64,000 nt of DNA, from assembly GCA_016793885.1 (NCBI GenBank), contig JAEUHE010000149.1, forward strand, positions 1 through 64,000. The letters are read 5' to 3'. The notes beneath the pieces are model-generated. The model made no database searches, was not told the DNA's origin, and saw nothing but the letters and a program-made list of their open reading frames with translations. This stretch comes from Verrucomicrobiales bacterium. Lineage in GTDB: Bacteria > Verrucomicrobiota > Verrucomicrobiia > Limisphaerales > UBA11320. Positions 1 to 8,600 of this stretch are shown here, piece after piece (positions within the stretch are counted from its first letter, which is position 1; every line of letters begins with the position of its first letter). The translations under genes were made by a program, and so were the position numbers.

Positions 1-266
1 GGCAGCCGAAATTCCAAATCTCCAACGACACACCGAAACTAAAACATTGAGACTCCATCTCTGATGGACTACACCTTTCCCACACCAAGCCACCATAGCT
101 TAACTAACCCTCCAAGTGGCCGGACTATTGGGGCCACCTCAAAGTAAAGTATTACCTTTCGGACGACTTCCAGGATTCATTGGCCATCGTTGCAGAGAGC
201 GACAAGGGTGTCGGTTCGTTGCGGATCGAGGAGGAGGGCATCAAGCAGTGACATGGTGTGGTGGGG
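1..266. other. Left-edge non-coding region
   Basis: No gene is supported here. Short frames exist on both strands but none has protein-like composition or an N-terminal signal. The first 60 bases contain short imperfect repeats of the kind ATTCCAAATCTCC, which resemble low-complexity intergenic filler. The downstream side of the minus-strand gene ending at 267 lies here, but I see no strong terminator hairpin. Confidence 0.4.
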
Positions 267-1214
267 CTAGGGGAGCTGGGATGGTGCCGGAGAATCCGAG
301 TAAAGGCGGAAGTAGCGGGTATCGCCCAATGCGGACTTCTTGAGGGTTGCATAATTAGTGTCTAAATCATTGGGCCACTCCTCCGTCCCGTAGTCGCTCC
401 AAGCGAGGCTGTTTCCAACAACCTGGGCAGCTTGAAGACGAAAGTGAGGAAGCCTGTGAGACCATTTCAGCAATATCGAGTCTGCCTGATCCTGCACAGT
501 CAACGCAGGTCGCACGATAAAGAACTGAAAAATCAGCCCCGTGGTCAGAGCCTCCTTTGCAACTTCAGCGGTGTTTGGACACCCGTAAATCATCGATATC
601 CCATCTGCGAGGTCTGCTTGCGCGTCCATCGTGGGCCCAAGTCTATCGAAATCAGGCATCTTCCTTGAGTATTCGATATCGATTAGCAGGTTGCCTTTCA
701 GTGGCGAATAAGGAAAGGAGTTGCTGAGAATCCACCAGTTGTTGAGGAACCTTGCCGGCCCACCCACACAGTCGCCCCCTCCATATACGCCAACCGAGCC
801 TCGAAGCACAACCCTTTCATCCGGACCGATGTTCTCAGCAAACCTCAGCGAGAGGTTGTCCGGTTCCTTCGAAGTCGTGGAGAGCCTTATCACGACGCCA
901 TCGAGTGAAGTGCCCTCCTGATTGCAAGTATCCCCCCTGGGGAGTATAGAGTAAATAAAGCCATTTTCCTGCGGTCCCTCGCTGAATTCACTTGCAGCGA
1001 TGACCTGTTGAAATCGACACGATTCGCATTCATGAAAGTTAGGGGATGGAAAAGTGCCAAATGGGATAACCGTGGCTCCTGCTCCCTCGGTGGTCTCGTT
1101 CAGGTTTTTAGGAACAACTGGTGCAAAGAACCACGGAGGAGGAGAGGCAGCGAAGCTCTGCGCAGCGGAGAGCAGACAAACCAGCCCGAAATAATACAAA
1201 CGAAGTGTCTTCAT
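267..1214 (-). CDS. Secreted protein of unknown function
   Basis: I do not recognise the family. The 315-residue product starts with a clear Sec signal peptide (positively charged MKTLR start, hydrophobic core, cleavage after about residue 23 at SFAAS), so it is exported. The rest is polar with no obvious repeat. The central part, about residues 110-200, includes a Cys-containing stretch (GGGDCVGGP). The last 25 residues end in a short segment with the motif DTRYFRLY; several other secreted proteins in this window also end in an aromatic-Phe/Tyr-Arg-Val/Leu segment, which suggests a common C-terminal beta module. The gene lies 7 bp downstream of the beta-helix gene that begins at 3918, so the two are probably cotranscribed. 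The function is unknown; the call of a real secreted gene rests on the signal peptide, length and spacing. Confidence 0.7.
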   Translation of the reverse strand: MKTLRLYYFGLVCLLSAAQSFAASPPPWFFAPVVPKNLNETTEGAGATVIPFGTFPSPNFHECESCRFQQVIAASEFSEGPQENGFIYSILPRGDTCNQEGTSLDGVVIRLSTTSKEPDNLSLRFAENIGPDERVVLRGSVGVYGGGDCVGGPARFLNNWWILSNSFPYSPLKGNLLIDIEYSRKMPDFDRLGPTMDAQADLADGISMIYGCPNTAEVAKEALTTGLIFQFFIVRPALTVQDQADSILLKWSHRLPHFRLQAAQVVGNSLAWSDYGTEEWPNDLDTNYATLKKSALGDTRYFRLYSDSPAPSQLP

Positions 1215-1221
1215 ACATTAC

Positions 1222-3918
1222 CTACAAAAGCGCTAGTGCCATAGCGTCCTCAATCAACGTGCTCAACTCTTGGACCGGATAGAATGGCGAGCCAGCCGGA
1301 TCTTGCAGGGCCCCTTGAATCAGCTGCCCGGATGACTTGCGATTATTGAAATATACAACTGAGTTAGATCGCCAATGGCTCATGGGAAGCTGATTCGCTA
1401 CATCGATCACGTTGTTCTCAACATTGCCATTGATGACGTAAGCTAGGTCCACTGCCTTGTCTTGGGATACATCTCCAGGCAATGACGATCCGTCTGGAGA
1501 TGTCACGTACCGCACTAGGTTATTCTGGATCTGCACATTCCCGAAGGCCCTGAATCTATCGGGAACATAGGGATCCGGAGCAGGCGGATTGAACGGCCCA
1601 GTAGGGGTTGCAAGGCACCTGATGGCAATCGAGCGCTGCGACGACGAAACCCCGGTGGGAATGAGCTCGATCGCGTTGTTCTCAATCAAAAGGTCTCGAG
1701 TGAAATTGCATGAAATCACTTCCGGCGGACGTGTGGGGGGTGTGGGGTTGTCAGCCGTCACATTAAACATCGGTATGGTGTTCAAGGCATACGTGAACGA
1801 ATTATTATCGAGGCTTACACTCCGAACGGTGGAGATGATGTTGAAAAGCGCGCTAGGAACGCCACCCACTGTTGCCCCTATTATAGCTATCGGTTGGCCT
1901 ACTACCAGGCCATGCGGAACAGCGACCGGATTGGGACTACCACCTGTATTATCCAAATGCTTTACGGTGAACGTGGCGAATGTTTCTCCTGCTAGAGCTT
2001 CAAGTGAAGAGGCGGAAACCTGTGGAGCGGCCCCAAGTTCGGTGTTCGAATTCCGTCCCATGTTGTAATTCGGCCCCCGTCGCACCCACCTAAACTGATT
2101 GTTCCGGATCACCAAACTTCCAGTCGCGGCCGTGTCGTTGTAGGGACCCGCAGACTGACAGTGGGAGATCTGATTCCCTTCGATGACTGAAGACGTGGCT
2201 CCAGACATAGCAAGCGCTTGGAAAACAACTCCGCAAGCACCCTGTGTGAGGTCGGAAAGTGTGCCGGAGAGGGAAGGGTCCTTCCCCGTTGCGTAGATCC
2301 GCCTACACTTGAATCCTCTTCGAGTCAGACCGTTCCCATTCGCCACAACGGTCCATTCAGCGTTAATGGTTTGATTATCCCCAGAGGTAGGGGCAGCGGG
2401 CTTGGTTCCCTCTATCACTACGGTGCTACCGGGGAGCAAGAAGTGTGCAGTCTCAGTTGCCACCGTCAATTCCCACTCGTTCGGTGTGGTCGTGATCTGT
2501 GTGAGGCTGGGAAATGGCGTGGTTTGGCTCACCGCCACTCGCATGCTCGGAAATCTGCCTAACCACATTTGGCTGCCAGCCATGGGTGAAGTATTGCGAG
2601 GGATGCTGCCCGATGGAGTGTAGCTGAAGGTGGTGGCAGTGGGGACCGGGCTCGCGTCGACCTGAAACGAGCCTACAAAGTCATTGTCGTAGCCATTATT
2701 GTAGAAAGCGCCATACAGTCGAAACCAATTCCCAGCTGAGAGTCCGTGGGACGTTCGAGTGGTCACCGTGGCCTGCGTTCCCGTCGCGGGAGTCACCAGG
2801 GACCCAATAGAAACCGGATTCTCCACGTACTCGCAGTTGACGTAGTTATTGCGGAACACGCACGATCGGTTAAAGGCGCTGAAACCGTTATACACCGTCG
2901 GCGATCCTCCCCGGGACAAAGCCGCTCGGCTACTGAACAGATGGAGGCAGGTCGTTTCCCGCACACTTCTGAGCCCGGGCTGTTCAATCACGCATTCCTC
3001 CACAACGCAGTTGTAGCGCTGTCCGTCCGTCAGACTGGTGATGTATTCAGATCCACCGACCCCGATCACGAAACATTCCTGAGTATTGGGAACCGGGTTA
3101 CCCTGTCGTCCGAAGTTAATCACTCGAATTCTCCGGATCCGCGTCTGACTCCCTCGGATGAAGATCGCGGCACAGGAAAGTTGTGAATTCACCTGTCCAG
3201 CGATGTTACAATCGATGGTGAAATCTTCAGCGCTGAACGCGATCAAGGGTTGAAAAGCCAAGGTCATCGTCGCACGTCCAATGGCATAATAAGGTCGATT
3301 AAGAAACGCCGCCTGCACCAGCTTCAAGGTCGTCACACGCATGCCAGAGCCCCTGATCTTCAGCCCCGACCACGGTCTCCAACTGGCGGCTGGCTGTCCA
3401 CCGGCTAGAACCCCACCCAAGCAATCTTCGCTTCCCTTGGTCTCGAAGGTCCCGGGTCCCAGCCATACCGCAATAGGTCCCAGTGTCGACAACGACCGCA
3501 TCACCGCATCGAACCGATATGGGTCCTTGCGGCAGGTACCTCCAGAGTATGTACCAGCAGTGGTAGCATCTGCAGGCACGAAGGTCCTGAATGTAAAGGT
3601 TTTCGCTCCAGTCTTGGTGATCGAAAAAGCCCCCAGAATCTGATAAGCTGCGCTTGTCGAAAAGCCTTCTAGAAGGATGATATCGCCGCTTTCATAGCCG
3701 TGGTCAACCGTCGTGGTTGCGACAGCCGTGGTTGCAATAGTCGGATCCAAGGAGCTCGTCCTTACAACGGTCACACTGGCCGGCGGCGATAGGTTTTGCA
3801 GGACGGACCCGTCAAAAGGTTGCGCTTCGGTACCATCCCCGGCTTGACCGTCGGTCCTGAGCGCAACATACACGTTCATCCGAACCGGATCTTGGATCAG
3901 TGCTTGTAAGAGCGACAT
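1222..3918 (-). CDS. Parallel beta-helix (pectate lyase-like fold) protein with HGL/FCCH-like modules
   Basis: The 898-residue product opens with NVYVALRTDGQAGDGT, an entry sequence often seen before right-handed beta-helix domains, and continues with DAVMRSL and an LGPGTFETKG segment. Repeated N-rich turns such as VIEGNQISHCQ and LVIRNNQF support a stacked beta-helix. Interspersed are four segments, near residues 55-128, 372-455, 475-545 and 640-715. Most carry the pattern HG(L/Y)..G..(V/I).(I/L).G followed by a T-F-T/S-Y strand (the third is more divergent), resembling the FCCH-like modules found in phage tail proteins. No signal peptide is visible and the start MSLLQAL is not followed by a hydrophobic core, so export would need another route. 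Carbohydrate binding or cleavage is possible for this fold, but no catalytic residues could be assigned. It shares a short 7-bp junction with the secreted gene downstream. Confidence 0.65.
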   Translation of the reverse strand: MSLLQALIQDPVRMNVYVALRTDGQAGDGTEAQPFDGSVLQNLSPPASVTVVRTSSLDPTIATTAVATTTVDHGYESGDIILLEGFSTSAAYQILGAFSITKTGAKTFTFRTFVPADATTAGTYSGGTCRKDPYRFDAVMRSLSTLGPIAVWLGPGTFETKGSEDCLGGVLAGGQPAASWRPWSGLKIRGSGMRVTTLKLVQAAFLNRPYYAIGRATMTLAFQPLIAFSAEDFTIDCNIAGQVNSQLSCAAIFIRGSQTRIRRIRVINFGRQGNPVPNTQECFVIGVGGSEYITSLTDGQRYNCVVEECVIEQPGLRSVRETTCLHLFSSRAALSRGGSPTVYNGFSAFNRSCVFRNNYVNCEYVENPVSIGSLVTPATGTQATVTTRTSHGLSAGNWFRLYGAFYNNGYDNDFVGSFQVDASPVPTATTFSYTPSGSIPRNTSPMAGSQMWLGRFPSMRVAVSQTTPFPSLTQITTTPNEWELTVATETAHFLLPGSTVVIEGTKPAAPTSGDNQTINAEWTVVANGNGLTRRGFKCRRIYATGKDPSLSGTLSDLTQGACGVVFQALAMSGATSSVIEGNQISHCQSAGPYNDTAATGSLVIRNNQFRWVRRGPNYNMGRNSNTELGAAPQVSASSLEALAGETFATFTVKHLDNTGGSPNPVAVPHGLVVGQPIAIIGATVGGVPSALFNIISTVRSVSLDNNSFTYALNTIPMFNVTADNPTPPTRPPEVISCNFTRDLLIENNAIELIPTGVSSSQRSIAIRCLATPTGPFNPPAPDPYVPDRFRAFGNVQIQNNLVRYVTSPDGSSLPGDVSQDKAVDLAYVINGNVENNVIDVANQLPMSHWRSNSVVYFNNRKSSGQLIQGALQDPAGSPFYPVQELSTLIEDAMALALL

Positions 3919-4167
3919 GCGTGATGTGAATTGTGCGCAGCGTCAAAGCCCGGACGCTCATTGCATCTTTACCTCTTGATTCTGGAATCAACCTAATCTG
4001 TACCCCCCCCCCATTTGTCAAAATATTTTCAAAACTTTTTTCGAGCTATCTAAATATGATGCAGGAGTATCGAAAGTGCTAGTGCGGAATGGGTGCTGGG
4101 GCTGGACGGGAACTATCTGCTCCGATGACTGGGGGGGGGACGAGGGACGAGTTTCCGACGGAGGGGG

Positions 4168-4200
4168 CGATTACGATTACGATTACGATCACGATCACGA
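4168..4200. repeat. TTACGA hexanucleotide array
   Basis: CGATTACGATTACGATTACG continues into two TCACGA units, giving about five hexamer units. A shorter version of the same array (CGATTACGATTACGA) occurs at 36864-36878 inside another composite intergenic repeat, so this is part of a dispersed family and not only local slippage. Confidence 0.7.
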
Positions 4201-4222
4201 GGGGGAGGGAGAGATGTTGCCC

Positions 4223-4312
4223 GCGGATCACACGGAACACACGGATCAGGAACAGGATCCCTGAGCACATGAATTATTTCCCATCCGAGTCATCCGTGAA
4301 ATCCGTGGTTAC
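4223..4312. repeat. CACGGAT-type intergenic element, short copy
   Basis: The left end carries ACACGGATCAGG and the right end TCATCCGTGAAATCCGTGG, which are inverted relative to each other. The same right-end wording is found in the full copies at 16419-16580 and 40001-40160. This copy has a shorter, unrelated centre. Confidence 0.6.
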
Positions 4313-4408
4313 CTTTCCTGCTTCCCAGTTGGTTCCTCTCCGCGCCTTTGTGGCTTAGTGTGAGACCATCGGGTTAGGCCGTGCCCTTCTCTGGGTCACT
4401 CGTCACTC

Positions 4409-5566
4409 TCAATCCTTTCGCCGCTCGGAGGCTGCCAACTCCAGCACTTGGAGGGTCTCCTCCACATTGCGCTCCAGGCGGAGCTGGTCTGAGTCCACCG
4501 GGCGCAGCATGAATCGCTGGGAAAACCAATAGGCGATCGCATTCACCAGTCCGGGGACGTTGGAGGGATCCGAAACCACGGTGCCATTGACCCCTTCAAC
4601 GATGAGCTCGGACGAGCCATTCTGAACCGAACTGATCACCGGCAAACCCGCGGCCATGGCCTCGAACACGACGTTTGCCGACGGCTCGTATATGGGGGGG
4701 AACAGAAAAAGATCCGCGGCAGCGTAAGCGTTCTCCACATCCGGCATCGCACCCGCAAAGACAAAATCCTTCGACGTCAAATAGGGCAGACGCCCTTTGC
4801 CAACCACCAACAACTTGACGGGAGTTTTGGCCATGCGACGGGGCGGCTTACCTTCCCCGTTCCATTCATTCTCCAAGATCTCAAGGCCTTGTTTGACTCC
4901 AAACTGATCCACAGCCTGCAGCACATACTTCAGCCCCTTGCGCTCCCATCCTGACCCCACGAACAGAATCACGAAGTCCTTTTCAGTAAAACCAAAGCGC
5001 TTGCGCGTCTCGTCACGACGGCCGCTCTGAAATCGCGGGACATCGATGCCATTTCGCACCAGATGGATGCGTTCCTCCGGAAAGGGAAAGAACTCCAGGA
5101 TCTCCCGTCGCACCATCTCGGAATTGACAATGATTCGTCGGGTGCGGCTGGGGTCGAAGGTCTGGGCTTCCAACGCCAGCATGTTGCGGTGAAACCCACC
5201 CCATTGAGTGAAGGGCTTCTGATACCAGGGGGCAAAGCGCCGACGCTGGTTCAGCCACGCACGATGCACCCCATCTCCCGCGCGATACACATCCTGCCGA
5301 AGCGTGCGCTCGAAGCTGAACACACAGTCAAAGCGTTGGGATTGAAGCCTGCGGTCGACCTGCTCGGCGAAACCGACGCTACGCAAAGCTCGCGATGCGC
5401 TGGCTGACACGAGATAAACCCTTGTTCCCTCCGGAGGCGAATCCCACTCTTCGGTAAAAAAATGAAGCTCGTGACCAGCTTCTGCCAAACTGGCAACGAG
5501 GCGCTGCACGTACAGCTCCGCTCCTCCTACGGAGGAAAAGCGACGTCGAATCAGCGCAAGTTTCAC
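4409..5566 (-). CDS. GT4-family glycosyltransferase (WaaG/RfaG-like)
   Basis: This 385-residue protein has the GT-B fold layout of family 4 retaining glycosyltransferases. The N-terminal half starts KLALIRRRFSSVGGAELYV, with the conserved GGAE loop. The C-terminal half has FVGSGWERKGL near residues 200-210 and the nucleotide-sugar site motif YEPSANVVFEAMAAGLPVI near 295-315, including the EPS...E pair expected for donor binding. The N-terminal wording resembles lipopolysaccharide core glucosyltransferase I, so a role in LPS or another surface glycan is likely, but acceptor and donor are not decided by sequence. The start is a GTG codon with no Shine-Dalgarno sequence. It stands alone, with repeat-rich DNA on its downstream side and the CotH gene on its other side. 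Confidence 0.88.
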   Translation of the reverse strand: MKLALIRRRFSSVGGAELYVQRLVASLAEAGHELHFFTEEWDSPPEGTRVYLVSASASRALRSVGFAEQVDRRLQSQRFDCVFSFERTLRQDVYRAGDGVHRAWLNQRRRFAPWYQKPFTQWGGFHRNMLALEAQTFDPSRTRRIIVNSEMVRREILEFFPFPEERIHLVRNGIDVPRFQSGRRDETRKRFGFTEKDFVILFVGSGWERKGLKYVLQAVDQFGVKQGLEILENEWNGEGKPPRRMAKTPVKLLVVGKGRLPYLTSKDFVFAGAMPDVENAYAAADLFLFPPIYEPSANVVFEAMAAGLPVISSVQNGSSELIVEGVNGTVVSDPSNVPGLVNAIAYWFSQRFMLRPVDSDQLRLERNVEETLQVLELAASERRKD

Positions 5567-5618
5567 TGCCGAAGAAACTAGAGACCGACAGCGGCGGCTT
5601 CAAGCTCTGCCTCGAGAG

Positions 5619-5671
5619 CCGTGGGCTCGTCAGGGCTCGACGGAGTCTCTCCCTACCCCCAATCGTCACAC
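5619..5671. repeat. Direct repeat, copy 1 (flanks the CotH gene)
   Basis: A 27-base block (5630-5656), containing GGGCTCGACGGAGTCTCTCC, is exactly repeated at 12613-12639, and similarity extends on both sides to about 50 bases. The two copies bracket the 6.7-kb CotH/lamin-tail gene in the same orientation. Confidence 0.8.
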
Positions 5672-5697
5672 GGTGGGGCGAGAGTCCATTGAGACCA

Positions 5698-8600
5698 TTA
5701 CCGCCAGACCGGCCAGGGTGTGATCAACCGATAGATGCGCACAGGATCCGGTGAAGCGGGATCGGCCAGGACTTCCGTTCTATTCGTGCTGCGAGGCAGC
5801 AAATGGACCCAATTACTCCACGAGGATCCAGCGGTCTGCGCACTGACTTGGACGGTGTAGGTTCGGTTGGACCGGGCCACAAACGAAAGGATCACCCGCC
5901 CGGCATCGTCCGCAACGGCACTCAACCGCAGCTGACTCTCGTGATCGTTCGGATCCGTGTCCGCCAGATACTCCTGAAGATTGCTCATTCCGTCGTTATC
6001 GGGGTCCAAAGCCGCATCGGCCGCGGTGCTGGTCGACAACCCATGCGCCACCTCCCAAACATCCGCCATATGATCTCCGTCGGCGTCGGACAGGATGGTG
6101 AGGGACGCCGATGAACTCGTCGCCACTCCGACCTGATTGGACACATTGACCGAGTAGAAACCTCCATGGCCGGATTGCACGTTGGTGATGACGTAGAATG
6201 CGGAGCTGAGAAACTCGAGATAGTTGGTTACCGCAGCTGCTCCCTTTCGCCACCGATAAGTCAACGGTTCTCCCCCCGTGGTTTCGACGACGAAGATCAC
6301 GGTCTCGCCCTCCACCGCGGTAAGGCTTAACGGATGCTGAATCACAGCCGGCTTGGTCAAGGTCCGGAGCGACACCGCCGGGCTGGTTTCTGACCTGAGA
6401 TCGTCGCGCACGACCACGTCATAGTTCCCTTCGCTCGTCGGCTGAGCGCTCGCGATGGTGAACACGTTGCTGGTTGCGCCGTTGATGGGAGCTCCGTTGA
6501 ACCGCCACTGGTATTGAAGGGTTCCAACTCCGACCGCCGCGACGCTAAAACTGGCAGAAGCACCGACTGCAACCGCCAGCGGTTGCGGAGGAGTCAGCAG
6601 CAAGGGCGACTCCAGTTCACCGGCGATGGGGTAGAGCTGGGATGTGGGGATGACTTGTTTCGGGAGATTCGGTGCCGACCACGCCAGCGAAGCCGTCGCT
6701 CCGCCACCGTTTTCGTAATATTCCAGACGCAGCTCATACCGCTGTCCCGCGATCAAGCTGATGGTTCCGCTGTTCTCGGTGTCGCCATGGTCCGTCCAGT
6801 TATCGACCAGCGGCTCATTATTAATCCACAATCGAATCCCGTCGTCGGAGATCGTAAAGAAGCTGTGCTCGCCGGAATACTGCGCCTGCACAAATCCGGA
6901 CCACCGTATTGAGAACTGATCCACCGGTAGTCCCGACGCCGGCGAGCCAGCGCCCCAATGGTTGTCCACCACCGGATCTACCCGCGTCAGCCGGGCCCGG
7001 GTCGATCCGGGACGCGTGCCGGTAAAGTACTCCGCCTTGAGACCAATGCCATTGCCCGGCGGGGCCGGATTGACCCGCAGTTGCAGCGGCTCAGAGAGGG
7101 CGCTCGAAAAGCCATCGTCAGTCACTCGAGCGGTGATGGTTAGGGAACCGGTGGGAACATTCATCCACCGAAAATCAAAGGGGCTGGTGCTCGTTTCACC
7201 AATCTTCTGCCCATCGACGAAGTATTCAACCAGCACCGGCTCGCCATCGGAGTCGCCTACCAACACTGTCAGAGTGAGGTCTACGGGAGCGGTATAGATG
7301 GATCCGCCCGCTGGGGAAGTCAGGCTGACCTGTGGGAGCTGATTGACCCGATTCGTTCGGCCGGGCGACATTCCCGAGACAAACCAATTAGCCGGGTCGT
7401 CAGCATACTGATCGAGACGAACGCGTTGGAGAGAAGGCCCTTGACCATTAGCAGCCGCTGGCCAAGGAACCTGGGGCGCATAGCGAAGGGTATCGATGGT
7501 GATCGAAGGAACTCCATTGGTGGATGGTTGCCCGGGCATGGATAGCTCGAGTCGTTCGCCATCATCCTGTAGCGCGCCGGTCCACGGACCGAACACGGAG
7601 ACGGAAGCCGGCACCCGGTACTTGGCACGGAAGAGATCCGGCTCGATCCCCACCACCAGGAGCGTTTCCCCAGGCGACAAGGTCACATTGGCTGGGAACG
7701 AGAAACCAAGACCGCTCAACCTCCAGGTGTTGGTCGGATACGCCGCATCGTAAAGCAGCACAGGCTGGCTCGAAATGTTTCCCAGCTCTACAAACTCATC
7801 CTGTCCTGGGCGCGGATGATACATGACCTCGGAGATAACGATCGGACCGATCTGCGGTCCCAAATTGACTGCCCCGAAACTGTGCGCGACCTGGGCGGGG
7901 TAGTGCACCTCGGGAATGCTGGTAAGGTATCGTCCGAAGGACACGCCCTTCTGAGCGGCGCCGAATCCAAATCCATCACTGTAGCCCGTCAACTCGCCAC
8001 TGGCATCGCCAGAGAATAGGTAAACCGAGTCTCCTTCGCTGTTGAACGAAAAACTCGTGAGCGAACCTGGGCTGGGATTGAACTGAGCCTCGCTCAGAAC
8101 CGTGAAGCCGCCTGCAGCAATGGACGCCCCGGCGGGGAAGCGGAACTTGCGGGGGACCGCGGGGTCATCCGTCAACCACCATCCCGCGAGGCTCACCGAG
8201 GAAGCCGTTGGGTTGAAGAGTTCCACTTGATCCGTCTGGTTCCCCAAGCCCGCGGTCAGAATCTCGTTGATGACAATGGGAGGTATCGTGTTGGCCGGAT
8301 CGTCCTTCCCGGGGGAGCCCCCGGGGAGGCTGCTCGTCCGCCAGGCGAGGGGATGGTTGAAGCCAGTGCGGGCGTCGGGATCCTTTAGCACCAAGGAAAA
8401 TCCCAGACCGTCGGGAGTCACCGGCCACGGTGCTCGATCCCCATAAGAGAAAGACCAGACTGCCCCGGCCACCGGATGACTCAGCGTCAGGGCCTCGCCT
8501 GCGTTGTCCAGACGCCCGACGTACGCCCCCGTCACTTTCAGCCCGGGATAACGTGACTCCAACAGCGCCTGGTTGCGACCCAGAACGATGAACTGGCCGG

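Larger units (their letters stand above)
3919..4408. other. 490-bp gene-free region with dispersed repeats
   Basis: There is no gene here. The stretch holds a run of Cs near 4003, a G-run near 4131, a TTACGA array (4168-4200), a CACGGAT-type element (4223-4312), a 20-base block shared with 30356-30375 (4351-4370) and a CACTCGTCACTC segment (4397-4408) that runs into the stop codon of the minus-strand glycosyltransferase. The short frames rich in Asp-Tyr or Ile-Val here are products of the low-complexity sequence. Confidence 0.6.

Noticed and set aside
1-58. Minus-strand frame starting at 58 and running out of the left edge
   Set aside because: Its 19 codons read like low-complexity repeat translation (Phe, Gly, Ser-rich) and the underlying DNA resembles an intergenic repeat, so no gene was called.
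4076-4270. Short frames through the TTACGA array
   Set aside because: They encode only runs of Asp-Tyr or Ile-Val from the tandem repeat.
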